Part shown: positions 51,524 through 60,127 of the stretch, in pieces
Numbering within the stretch: position 1 is the first letter of the stretch
Layout of the letters: the number at the start of each line of letters is the position of its first letter
Origin: CANHEE01 sp043777755
Lineage (GTDB): Bacteria > Bacteroidota > Bacteroidia > Chitinophagales > Saprospiraceae
Direction: 5' to 3'
Assembly (NCBI GenBank): GCA_043777755.1
Contig: JAYWHK010000212.1
Span: forward strand, 62,001-126,000
DNA: 64,000 bases
The notes under the pieces: generated by a model
Database searches by the model: none
Seen by the model: the letters and a program-made list of their open reading frames with translations, nothing else
What the model was told of the DNA's origin: nothing
Translations under genes and position numbers: made by a program

Positions 51524-54337
51524 ATGGCTATTCAAAATAAAAAAAACAACTTTTCTTATTACTTTCTTCCTTTGCAAAAATGGATATTTTGTCTCCTTTT
51601 ACTGTGTTTTACGCTGACTTCTTATGCTCAAAACGAAAGTTTCAAGCAAATGGAAAGCGATATTGAATCCTCAAAAACGCCCGATACCACTCGTCTGCGT
51701 TATATGATTTGTATGGTGGATAGTATTTACGATGCAAGTGTTTGGGAGCCTCTAAATGAGCGAGCTTACGATTTAGCAGCAAAACTTTCCGTTCATTCTG
51801 ATGCTAAACACCGTTATTGGGGCAAACTCTTTTTAGCAGATGCTATGAACAATAGAGGTTTTGCCAATAAGTCAAGGGGCAATATCAATAAGGCACTCGA
51901 GCTTTACTTTCAAGCCCTTCGTTTGAGAGAAGACATAGGTTATGAAATTGGTATCGCCTCGTCTTACAACAACCTCGCTGATATTTTTAGCAATCAAGGT
52001 GATACAATTCGAGCCTTGGAATACCATTATAAAAGTATGGATATTCGTAAAAAGTTGCAAGATCAACATGGCATTGCCCAATCTTTAAATAATATTGGTC
52101 AGACTTACCTTCAAATGCAGAAAATAGAAAAATCCTTACCTTACCTGAACCAAAGTATTGATATGTTTCGTGAAATAGGTGGTCAAGGTGGACTTGGGAA
52201 AGCATTATATACGTTGAGTTTGGTACAGTCCAATAAAAAAGATTTTATTGGCGCTCGACAAAGCTTGGAAGAAAGCCTACATATTCTCTATGACCTTCAC
52301 GACGACGAAAATATTGCATTGACTATTTTACAAATTGGTACTATTGATTTTGAAGAAAATAAAACTAAGGGAGCAGAGGAAAAATGTAAACAAGTAATTA
52401 TTATTAGTCAAGCAGGTCAGTTTTTGGCAATTGAAGGAATGGCATACAGGTTACTCAGCAAAATATTTGAGTCCAAAAGAAACCATGAAAGAGCCTTGGA
52501 GTTTTATAAAAAACATATTGAAATAAAAGAAAAAATCAACAATATTAGCATCCAAAATTATACTGCCCAATATCAGTATGCTTATGAATACGCTAAAAAA
52601 GATGCTATCGCTTTTTCGGAAAAAGTACAACTCAAAAAGGATTCTAATCTAAAAATCATCTTTTACAGTCTTGCAGCTTTTTGTTTCTTCTTACTTTCAA
52701 GTATTTTACTTTATTTTTATCGCTTGCGTTTAAAAGCAAGTAAGATTTTAGAAGAAAAAAACAAGCAAATAGAATTGGCTTTGACACGAGCGGAAACGAG
52801 CGAGCGTTTCAAATCTCAGTTTTTGAGCAATGTCAGTCACGAGATTCGTACTCCAATGAACGCTATTTTTGGCATGAGTAATTTGCTTGCCGATACGCCT
52901 TTAGATGTGCAACAAAAATCATATTTGAGTGCCATTAATAACTCTTCTGAAAATTTATTACTGATAATCAATGATGTATTGGATTTTTCAAAATTAGAAG
53001 CAGGAAAAATGATTTTGGAACAAACTCCGTTTCAAATCAGCAAAGTTATTGATGATGTTCACAACACTTTACAATTCAAAGCACAAGAAAAAGGTTTGAG
53101 TTTTTCTTGCAAAAAAGATGAAAAAATCAATGACTACCTCTTAGGCGATGGTTTTAGAATATATCAAGTATTGATTAATTTGGTAAGCAATGCCATCAAA
53201 TTCACTGAAAAAGGCAAGGTTGAAGTGAATGTAGAGTGTTCTGAGGACAGTGAAAATAAGCAAAAAATAAAATTTTCTGTCAAAGATACTGGCGTTGGTA
53301 TTCCCAAAAATAAATTGCAAAATATTTTTGAATCGTTTCAGCAAGCCAGTAACGACATTGCTCGACAGTACGGCGGCACAGGACTTGGTTTGAGTATTTC
53401 GCAACAATTGGTGGCGTTGCGTAACGGAAAAATAGAAGTGGAGAGCGAGCCTTCAAAAGGTTCTCTTTTTTATTTCACATTGGAATACGACAAAAGCGAT
53501 AAAGATGCTTTTGAAAAAGCGCACGGCACTCCCAAAATCGAAGATCCACAAAAGCTCAAAAACCTTAAAATCCTTTTGGCAGAAGACAACGAATACAATA
53601 GAATTTTAGCAGTGGATTCTTTGAAAAAAACACTGCGTCATGTGACGATTCACGAAGTAGAAACAGGTGCGCAAGTTTTGAAAGCGGTGATGGATTACGA
53701 CTATGACCTCATTTTGATGGACATTAATATGCCCGAGATGAACGGTTACGAGGCAACTATTCAGATTCGGAATTTTTTCCCAGCCGACAAAAAAGACATT
53801 CCGATTATTGCACTAACGGCGTATTCAAGAGAAGAAGAAGAAAAGAAATGCTATGAAGTTGGTATGAACAATTTGGTGACAAAACCTTTTAAAATGCACC
53901 AATTATTAAACGCAATTACAAAAATAATTTCGTTAAAATCGTCAGAAATAATTGACAATCAAGAAGATACATCAAAAAATCAATCACCTCAGAATCAAGC
54001 AGTAGATTTTACATTTATGGAAAATTTTACTGAAAACAGTAAAGAAGACATGGTGTATTTTATTCAAAAATTCATCCAAACCATACCATCAGCAATAGAA
54101 AAACTAAGTGTTGCTATTGCTGAAAATGATGCTGTAAAAATCAAAAAAATAGCACATACCATCAAACCACAAATAGAATTTGTAGGCATCAAAAAAGGCT
54201 TAGAAAACGTCAAGATTTTAGAAGAAAAAATAGCAGAACCCAACTATGATATTGTAGAGATTGAGACGCTTTTCAACGATATTTGTAAAAATATTGATGA
54301 AGGAAAAATTATTTTAGAAAATTTTAGCAAAAATTAA
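51524..54337 (+). CDS. Hybrid histidine kinase with periplasmic TPR domain, receiver and Hpt
   Basis: A 937-residue signalling protein. After a signal peptide (ending LTSYAQN) come about six TPR repeats (residues 80-360, for example ASSYNNLADIFSNQGDTIRALE), one membrane segment (about 380-402) and a coiled coil. The HisKA box is QFLSNVSHEIRTPMNAIFG with phosphoacceptor H439; the ATPase has LINLVSNAIKFTEKG and GGTGLGLSISQQL. A receiver follows with DLILMDINMPEMNGYEA (D733), then an Hpt-like domain with the histidine in KKIAHTIKPQIEFVG (about H878). Phosphate may thus pass along all three modules. The periplasmic TPR part suggests sensing through a protein partner. The target regulator is not identified. 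Confidence 0.93.
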   Translation: MAIQNKKNNFSYYFLPLQKWIFCLLLLCFTLTSYAQNESFKQMESDIESSKTPDTTRLRYMICMVDSIYDASVWEPLNERAYDLAAKLSVHSDAKHRYWGKLFLADAMNNRGFANKSRGNINKALELYFQALRLREDIGYEIGIASSYNNLADIFSNQGDTIRALEYHYKSMDIRKKLQDQHGIAQSLNNIGQTYLQMQKIEKSLPYLNQSIDMFREIGGQGGLGKALYTLSLVQSNKKDFIGARQSLEESLHILYDLHDDENIALTILQIGTIDFEENKTKGAEEKCKQVIIISQAGQFLAIEGMAYRLLSKIFESKRNHERALEFYKKHIEIKEKINNISIQNYTAQYQYAYEYAKKDAIAFSEKVQLKKDSNLKIIFYSLAAFCFFLLSSILLYFYRLRLKASKILEEKNKQIELALTRAETSERFKSQFLSNVSHEIRTPMNAIFGMSNLLADTPLDVQQKSYLSAINNSSENLLLIINDVLDFSKLEAGKMILEQTPFQISKVIDDVHNTLQFKAQEKGLSFSCKKDEKINDYLLGDGFRIYQVLINLVSNAIKFTEKGKVEVNVECSEDSENKQKIKFSVKDTGVGIPKNKLQNIFESFQQASNDIARQYGGTGLGLSISQQLVALRNGKIEVESEPSKGSLFYFTLEYDKSDKDAFEKAHGTPKIEDPQKLKNLKILLAEDNEYNRILAVDSLKKTLRHVTIHEVETGAQVLKAVMDYDYDLILMDINMPEMNGYEATIQIRNFFPADKKDIPIIALTAYSREEEEKKCYEVGMNNLVTKPFKMHQLLNAITKIISLKSSEIIDNQEDTSKNQSPQNQAVDFTFMENFTENSKEDMVYFIQKFIQTIPSAIEKLSVAIAENDAVKIKKIAHTIKPQIEFVGIKKGLENVKILEEKIAEPNYDIVEIETLFNDICKNIDEGKIILENFSKN

Positions 54338-54679
54338 TTTTTAAATATGTTAAAGTTTATTTTAATTTATAAAAATAAATACTCTATAACTAATTAACAA
54401 TCAATTATTTACGTAAAAATATTTTTTTATAAAAATATTTTTACGTAAATAAATTATAAAAAGGCATAATATTTGAAAAAAATATAATGTCTTAGGAAGT
54501 AAGCATACATCAATTAGAAAACTTTTATTTACTACACACCTTACTTTTTCAAGATAAATTTTATTGATTAACTTAGCATCATAGCTCAAGTAAAGCCACT
54601 ACGCTATTTCAGAACCACCTCGCGCTGCGCTTGAAGGTGATGTTGGGTATTTTTTGGGAGTTCAAAACATATTTTCATC
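54338..54679. other. Intergenic region, no gene
   Basis: 342 bases. It holds a terminator hairpin (54405-54452) and, near 54624-54650, an imperfect CACCT/AGGTG hairpin enclosing GCGCTGCGC, the only GC-rich patch. No TAnnTTTG box convincingly precedes the gene at 54680. Confidence 0.5.
54405..54452 (+). terminator. Long perfect hairpin downstream of the hybrid kinase
   Basis: Arms of 22 bases (54405-54426 and 54431-54452) are exact inverse copies around a TTAT loop; the core is TTTACGTAAAAAT. There is no strong T run, but its place 68 bases after the kinase stop suggests it ends or stabilises that transcript. Confidence 0.6.
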
Positions 54680-57334
54680 ATGAGAAAAATTCATCCTAAT
54701 CTCCGCCTTTGGGGACTAACATTGCTTTGCCTTTTTGCAGCTGCAATGTACCTTAATGCTCAATGCTCTTGCAAAAGTGCGCCTGTAAATCTTGATTTCA
54801 ACAGTAGTGGAGTTCGGGTCGTAACCCTTGCCGATGTTGTCATTAATCCGATGTCTTGCAGCGGAACATTAACGCTAAGTATTGGAAATCAACCAATTAG
54901 TGGCAATATCGTCACTTGTTCTTTGGGCAATCAAGCACTGACAGCAACGGTAACGAATGGCGCAAGCACTTGTTCTACAACGGTTTTTGTCAATGATGTT
55001 ACACCGCCAATTATTATTGCAAATGACATTACAGTAGCCTGTAACAACATCGTTAATTCGTCTATATCTGCAACAGCAAGCGATGCTTGCGATGGAAATA
55101 TCACTCAGATTCCTCACAGCGATATAATCCTTAATGGAACTTGTGCTGACCCATTCATGTCCAAAACAACTCGGACATGGACAGCCAGCGATAGCAAAGG
55201 CAATTCTACTACAAAAATACAAATCATTACTGTTGCAAGACCAGATTTGACAAAAGTTACTTTTCCGAGCAATACGCCTACGTTTTCTTGTAGTTTGGGA
55301 CTTGACCCGAACAATGTTGCCTTTTTAGGACAACCTTTGTACCTTGGGCAACCTTTGGCGAATAGCATTACTTGCGGTATTGCCGTTTCCAAACAAGACA
55401 TGACTTTTACCTATTGTCAAAAAGGGTATAAAATTATTAGAACTTGGACAGTAACTGATTTCATGTGTATGAACTCGATGATTTCTTCTATGCAAGAAAT
55501 CAAAGTGATGGACAGTACTGCGCCTTTTTTGAAAGTGCCAAAAGACAGCACTTACAATACTGATGCAAAAACGTGTACAGCAACAGTTACTTTGCCAAAA
55601 GCAAATGCAACAGATGATTGTTCAGCGGTAAGTATTGAAGCATTCAGTTCATTTGGTGTTGGATATGGGCCTTTTAAAAATATTGCAACAGGCTCATATA
55701 CAGTTACTTACAAAGCAACCGACGAGTGTGGCAATGTTGCAACAAGCAATATGACTGTTACTGTAAAAGATTTAATTAAGCCAACGCCGATTTGTTACAA
55801 TGGACTTTCTGCAAGTTTGACTGCAATGAATGGTGGAATGGTGACGATTGATGCGAAAACCTTTAACGCTGGCAGTTATGACAATTGTACTGTAAAAACG
55901 GAGTTGGATTTCAAATTAAAAGCGGTGAGTCAGCCTGGTTTGCCCGCAAAAGAAGTGAATTTTAATTGCTCTGATTTAGGTTTGCAAGAAGTACAACTTT
56001 GGGTAACGGACAAAGCTGGAAACAGTGATTTCTGTACAACTTATATTGATATTCAAGACAACAATCAACTTTGTACGACTGGCTCAAAAGTTACTTTTGC
56101 TGGTGAAGTCAAAAAACCAAATGGTGAAAAAGTACAAGATGTTACCTTAAAAATTACTGGTTTTACGCCTTTAAAACCGATTTTTACAGGAATAAATGGC
56201 TTTTTTGGTGTCAATGGTTTGCCAACTGGAAAAAATTATTCATTTCAACCAATGAAAGATACGATGCCAACAAATGGTATTTCGACATTGGATATTTTAT
56301 TGATTCAAAAACACGTTTTGGGAACAAAAAGTTTGACCTCGCCTTATCAATTCATCGCAGCAGATGTGGACAAAAACGGCAAAGTTTCCACAGGTGATAT
56401 TGTCGCTTTGCGAAAATTGATTTTGGGTGTCAATAAGAATTTTGCCAACAATAAATCTTGGCGTTTTGTGGAAAGCACTTACAAATTCAAAGATACAATC
56501 AATCCTTTGAACGATGTTTTTCCAGAGTTAAAACAATACATCAACTTAAAAAGTAGCGCAAAGGTTGATTTTACAGCAGTGAAAGTTGGTGATGTCAGCG
56601 GAGATGCAAAAGCAAACAATGTTGGCTCTTCAAGTACTCGAAATGACAATAAACCTTTAATCTTGAATGTTAAAGACGACATTGTAGAAACAGGAAATAC
56701 GCTAAATGTAAAAATTGATGCTGCTAATTTTGATAAAATAAATGGCTTGCAAATGAAATTAGCTTTTGATGCAAATGCTATTGAATTACAAGAAATTCAA
56801 AACGGAACATTAGATGACTTGACCGAACAGCATTTTGCAACACAAAATGCAAAATTGGGAGAAATTTCTCTCAGTTGGACAACAAATGAAGAAAAAGCAA
56901 AGCGTTTTAAGGCAGAAACTGTTTTCACGATGGTTTTTAAAGCAAAACAAAATGGTCGTTTGAGCGATTGGTTACGTTTAGAAAAAAACAGTGATTTACA
57001 AGCAGAAGCCTACAATATTGAAGAAAATGTATTGCCAATTGTATTGAATTTTGAAGGAGAAAAAACATCAAATGAATTTGTTGTTTTACAAAATCAACCA
57101 AATCCTTTTGATGCCAGTACTGAAATTAACTTCCGTTTGCCTTCTGCCGAAAAAGTAAGTTTACAAGTTTTTGACCTTAACGGGAGATTATTACAAAATA
57201 GAAACGAATCTTTTCCACAAGGTTGGAACAGCTTAAAAATACAAAAAGAAGATTTGCCAAACAGCGGTGTTTATTACTACCGCCTCGCTACAAGCAACGC
57301 TTCCTTTACAAAAAAAATGATAATGATAGATTGA
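54680..57334 (+). CDS. Secreted cohesin-like/dockerin-like protein with type A T9SS sorting domain
   Basis: An 884-residue protein with a signal peptide (about residues 1-27, ending LNAQ). Residues 30-470 hold HYR-like beta-sandwich domains with paired cysteines (VTPPIIIANDITVACNN and TAPFLKVPKDSTYNTD types). A prealbumin-like domain and then a dockerin-like pair of helices follow at about 530-595 (TNGISTLDILLIQKHVLG and ADVDKNGKVSTGDIVALRK), with EF-hand type calcium loops. A cohesin-like domain lies at about 660-780 (LNVKIDAANFDKINGLQMKL). The end is a type A T9SS domain (LQNQPNPFDASTEINFRLPS). Having both halves of the pair in one chain is unusual; it could fold on itself or make chains between molecules. 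Confidence 0.85.
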   Translation: MRKIHPNLRLWGLTLLCLFAAAMYLNAQCSCKSAPVNLDFNSSGVRVVTLADVVINPMSCSGTLTLSIGNQPISGNIVTCSLGNQALTATVTNGASTCSTTVFVNDVTPPIIIANDITVACNNIVNSSISATASDACDGNITQIPHSDIILNGTCADPFMSKTTRTWTASDSKGNSTTKIQIITVARPDLTKVTFPSNTPTFSCSLGLDPNNVAFLGQPLYLGQPLANSITCGIAVSKQDMTFTYCQKGYKIIRTWTVTDFMCMNSMISSMQEIKVMDSTAPFLKVPKDSTYNTDAKTCTATVTLPKANATDDCSAVSIEAFSSFGVGYGPFKNIATGSYTVTYKATDECGNVATSNMTVTVKDLIKPTPICYNGLSASLTAMNGGMVTIDAKTFNAGSYDNCTVKTELDFKLKAVSQPGLPAKEVNFNCSDLGLQEVQLWVTDKAGNSDFCTTYIDIQDNNQLCTTGSKVTFAGEVKKPNGEKVQDVTLKITGFTPLKPIFTGINGFFGVNGLPTGKNYSFQPMKDTMPTNGISTLDILLIQKHVLGTKSLTSPYQFIAADVDKNGKVSTGDIVALRKLILGVNKNFANNKSWRFVESTYKFKDTINPLNDVFPELKQYINLKSSAKVDFTAVKVGDVSGDAKANNVGSSSTRNDNKPLILNVKDDIVETGNTLNVKIDAANFDKINGLQMKLAFDANAIELQEIQNGTLDDLTEQHFATQNAKLGEISLSWTTNEEKAKRFKAETVFTMVFKAKQNGRLSDWLRLEKNSDLQAEAYNIEENVLPIVLNFEGEKTSNEFVVLQNQPNPFDASTEINFRLPSAEKVSLQVFDLNGRLLQNRNESFPQGWNSLKIQKEDLPNSGVYYYRLATSNASFTKKMIMID

Positions 57335-57410
57335 TGATGATGTTCAGTTTCGTAGAAAGGTGAGGAAAATTTATTTTTTTCGTCCTTTCTACGGCTGATT
57401 TTTTTTGTCT

Positions 57411-57457
57411 AAAAAGAAGTGGCTATCTCAAACGAGTTGAGATAGCCACTTCTTTTT
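57411..57457 (+). terminator. Strong hairpin terminator after the cohesin-like cargo
   Basis: A 21-bp perfect stem (57411-57431 and 57437-57457) with core GTGGCTATCTCAA, an A run before and a T run after, so it could work in both directions. Confidence 0.92.
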
Positions 57458-57458
57458 G

Positions 57459-57545
57459 ATACACGTCGGAAAGTATTTTTTTGATTTTGAATTTATGCAA
57501 AATATTGAATATCAAGCATTTGCAATATCTTAATATCCAATATCT
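57459..57545. repeat. Palindrome-containing dispersed repeat, copy 4
   Basis: About 87 bases beginning ATACACGTCGGAAAGTA and ending with AATATCCAATATCT; it adjoins the terminator at 57457. Its inner part TCAAGCATTTGCAATATCT is shared with copy 5. Confidence 0.75.
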
Positions 57546-57562
57546 CTTCTTTTTATTTGAAA

Positions 57563-58297
57563 CTACAATTCATAATTCGGACGCAACTCGCCCATTGCAG
57601 GACTTTCGCCTTCCTCATAAAACTCATTGATAATTTTTACCACTTCATCAATCTCATCAGTGATGTGAAATAAATTAATATCTTCCAGATTGATGGTATG
57701 GTATTCTTCACCCATGATGTTATAAATCCAATCCTTCATGCCCGTCCAGAAATGAGAACCGAAAAGAATAATTGGAACTGGAGTGATTTTTTTAGTTTGA
57801 ATCAAAGTCAGAACTTCAAAAAGCTCGTCCATTGTACCAAAACCACCAGGCATAACCACAAATGCTTGTGCATATTTTACAAACATTACCTTTCTTACAA
57901 AGAAATAATTGTGGTCTAAGTTCTTGTCAGAATCAATGTACGGGTTATGGTTTTGTTCAAAAGGCAATTTGATGTTTAATCCTACTGAAACGCCACCTTG
58001 CAAAGCTGCCCCTTTATTACCAGCTTCCATGATACCTGGCCCACCGCCTGTGATGATGCCGTAGCCTTCTTCGGTCAAACGGCTTGCGATTTTTACCGCC
58101 CATTCATAGTATTCTGTACTGGCTTTTAGTCTTGCCGAACCAAATATCGAAATACAAGGGCCTATTGAGTTTAATTTTTCAAAACCTTCAACAAATTCAG
58201 CCATAACCTTGAACATTGTCCAAGCATTTTCACCTTTGAGTGCTGTCCACTCTTTCATTCTGCGTTTTGGAACGCTAAGAATTGCTTTTTCTTCCAT
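57563..58297 (-). CDS. LOG-family protein (TIGR00730 type)
   Basis: A 244-residue protein of the LOG family, often miscalled lysine decarboxylase. It has the nucleotide-binding GGGPGIMEAGNKGA and the signature MPGGFGTMDELFEVLT. Family members hydrolyse cytokinin nucleotides or other nucleoside monophosphates to free the base. The larger size places it in the type II group. A terminator separates it from the response regulator upstream on the same strand. Confidence 0.9.
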   Translation of the reverse strand: MEEKAILSVPKRRMKEWTALKGENAWTMFKVMAEFVEGFEKLNSIGPCISIFGSARLKASTEYYEWAVKIASRLTEEGYGIITGGGPGIMEAGNKGAALQGGVSVGLNIKLPFEQNHNPYIDSDKNLDHNYFFVRKVMFVKYAQAFVVMPGGFGTMDELFEVLTLIQTKKITPVPIILFGSHFWTGMKDWIYNIMGEEYHTINLEDINLFHITDEIDEVVKIINEFYEEGESPAMGELRPNYEL

Positions 58298-58321
58298 TTA
58301 TAATAATTTAAAAATTTACAT

Positions 58322-58350
58322 AAAAAAAGCCCGTCCGTTTAGGACAGGCT
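58322..58350 (-). terminator. Terminator of the sigma-54 response regulator gene
   Basis: In the minus-strand RNA, GCCUGUCC pairs with GGACGGGC (one G-U pair) around a five-base loop, followed by a run of seven U. Confidence 0.85.
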
Positions 58351-58459
58351 ATGCAAGTTAAATTTTTTCTATGAGATATGCAAGTTATTCATAATAAATT
58401 ATTGCATCGCTCCTAAATATTTTTTGATTTTTACCAAAAAATGGCAAAAAAGATTTATT

Positions 58460-59764
58460 TTACCCAAAAACTAAGCCTTTGTGCTTGGCAAATTCTTCAT
58501 CAATGTATTGGTGCAGCGCATCAGCGTCGTCAAACATATCAAACAATTCAGCCCATTGAGAAGCATGGCTGGTTTTGCGTTTGTACAGTTGTTGGTCAAT
58601 CGCCAATACCAAACGGCGTACATCTTCTGCTGTAATCAATGGCTTACTTCCCAAAATCATCAAACGCTCTACAACGTTGCGGAGTTCTCGGATATTACCA
58701 CTCCAATCTCTATTTTTTAACAAGTGCATGGCATCTTCACTTACCGTAACAGATGCAGCACCAGATTCTTCGCAGTATCTATCAATAAAAAACTCGACCA
58801 ATTGAGGAATATCATTTCTACGGTTATTAAGCGCAGGTACTTTTGCTACGATAACAGCCAAACGGAAATAAAGGTCTTCACGGAAATTACCCATCGCAAT
58901 TTCTTTGATTAAATCTTTATTTGTTGCTGCAATAACACGGACATTGACCGTAATATCTTTATCGCTACCAACTCTCGAAACCTTGTGTTCTTGCAAAGCA
59001 CGCAACATTTTTGCTTGTGCAGGAAGACTCAAATCTCCAATCTCATCTAAAAATATAGTACCTCCATTGGCTTGCTCGAATTTGCCAGCGTAATCTTTCA
59101 CTGCACCAGTGAAAGAACCTTTCATGTGTCCAAACAATTCACTTTCAATGAGTTCCGAAGGAATCGCTGCACAGTTCACCTCTACTAAAGGGTGTTCTCT
59201 ACGGTTACTTTTTTCGTGCATCCATCGAGCCACCAATTCTTTACCAGCACCGTTTGGCCCCAAAACCAAAACACGAGCATCTGTTGGCGCAACTTTATCA
59301 ATCAATTCTTTTACTTCTGAAATGGCCGCCGAATCGCCAATCATCTCTTGTACTTTATTCTGCGTAACTTTCTTTTTGAGCGATTTGGTTTCTACCACCA
59401 AATTCGACATATCCAAAGCATTGCGCAATGTAATCAGCAAACGGTTCAAATCTAAAGGCTTTTGGATAAAATCAAAAGCACCTTTTTTTACCGCATCAAC
59501 AGCTGTGTTCACATCGGCATGACCAGAAATCATGACAATCGGAACTTCTGGACAAATGGCTTGAATACGATCCAATGCCTCTAATCCATCTAATTTTGGC
59601 ATTTTGATGTCCATGAAAACAACATCAAACTTCGTCTGTTTGATACGTGCAATTGCATCCATACCATCTCCCGCCTCGTGTACTTCGTACTTGTTCGTTT
59701 CTAAAATATCCCTTAGAATTCTGCGGATTGCTACTTCGTCATCAACGATTAAAATTTTTGCCAT
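58460..59764 (-). CDS. Sigma-54-dependent response regulator without a visible DNA-binding domain
   Basis: A 434-residue NtrC-type regulator. The receiver domain (1-120) has phosphoacceptor D52 in VVFMDIKMPKLDG. The AAA+ domain has Walker A GPNGAGKE (about 169-176; GESGTGKE is more usual), sigma-54 contact loop GSFTGA (216-221; GAFTGA is usual) and Walker B GGTIFLDEIGD. The last 50 residues (ending HQYIDEEFAKHKGLVFG) lack the GNxxxAAxxLGI-type Fis helix-turn-helix, and other frames after the stop do not restore it. It may act without DNA binding or through a partner. A TTG-18-TATATTTG promoter lies about 120 bases upstream. Confidence 0.9.
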   Translation of the reverse strand: MAKILIVDDEVAIRRILRDILETNKYEVHEAGDGMDAIARIKQTKFDVVFMDIKMPKLDGLEALDRIQAICPEVPIVMISGHADVNTAVDAVKKGAFDFIQKPLDLNRLLITLRNALDMSNLVVETKSLKKKVTQNKVQEMIGDSAAISEVKELIDKVAPTDARVLVLGPNGAGKELVARWMHEKSNRREHPLVEVNCAAIPSELIESELFGHMKGSFTGAVKDYAGKFEQANGGTIFLDEIGDLSLPAQAKMLRALQEHKVSRVGSDKDITVNVRVIAATNKDLIKEIAMGNFREDLYFRLAVIVAKVPALNNRRNDIPQLVEFFIDRYCEESGAASVTVSEDAMHLLKNRDWSGNIRELRNVVERLMILGSKPLITAEDVRRLVLAIDQQLYKRKTSHASQWAELFDMFDDADALHQYIDEEFAKHKGLVFG

Positions 59765-59885
59765 AATGTGTTTGTTAATTTACTTGGTGTAATTGTACCT
59801 TAAAATAAATAACGCTTTTTTATAAAAAATATTGAATTTTATAAAAAAACATTTGACAATTACACCGCTGATTTAGTTCTAATTA

Positions 59886-59914
59886 CAAATATAATATTTA
59901 TTTAATATATTCAA
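59886..59914 (-). promoter_or_regulatory. TTG-N18-TATATTTG promoter for the response regulator
   Basis: The minus strand has TTG (59912-59914), an 18-base spacer and TATATTTG (59886-59893), the best -33/-7 pair in the window. The leader would be about 115 bases. Confidence 0.55.
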
Positions 59915-59972
59915 CAATAATTACGCCAAAAAATTAACATTGTTGCATTTACACATATTATTTTTAATAATG

Positions 59973-60080
59973 TATATGCACATCAGAAAGTGGTTTTGGG
60001 ATTTTGCATTTATACAAAATATTGAACAACAAGCATTTGCAATATCTTTAATATCTAATAACCAATATCCGTTGTGTATA
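59973..60080. repeat. Palindrome-containing dispersed repeat, copy 5
   Basis: About 108 bases beginning TATATGCACATCAG and ending GTTGTGTATA, same orientation as copy 2 and identical to it over 41 bases at 60041-60081. Confidence 0.85.
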
Positions 60081-60127
60081 TTTTACAAAAATCAAAAATT
60101 GTAACGTATATTTACCAATCAAAAAAT

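Larger units (their letters stand above)
59765..60127. other. Intergenic region, no gene
   Basis: 363 bases between divergent genes; contains the promoter of the response regulator (59886-59914) and dispersed repeat copy 5 (59973-60080). Confidence 0.5.
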
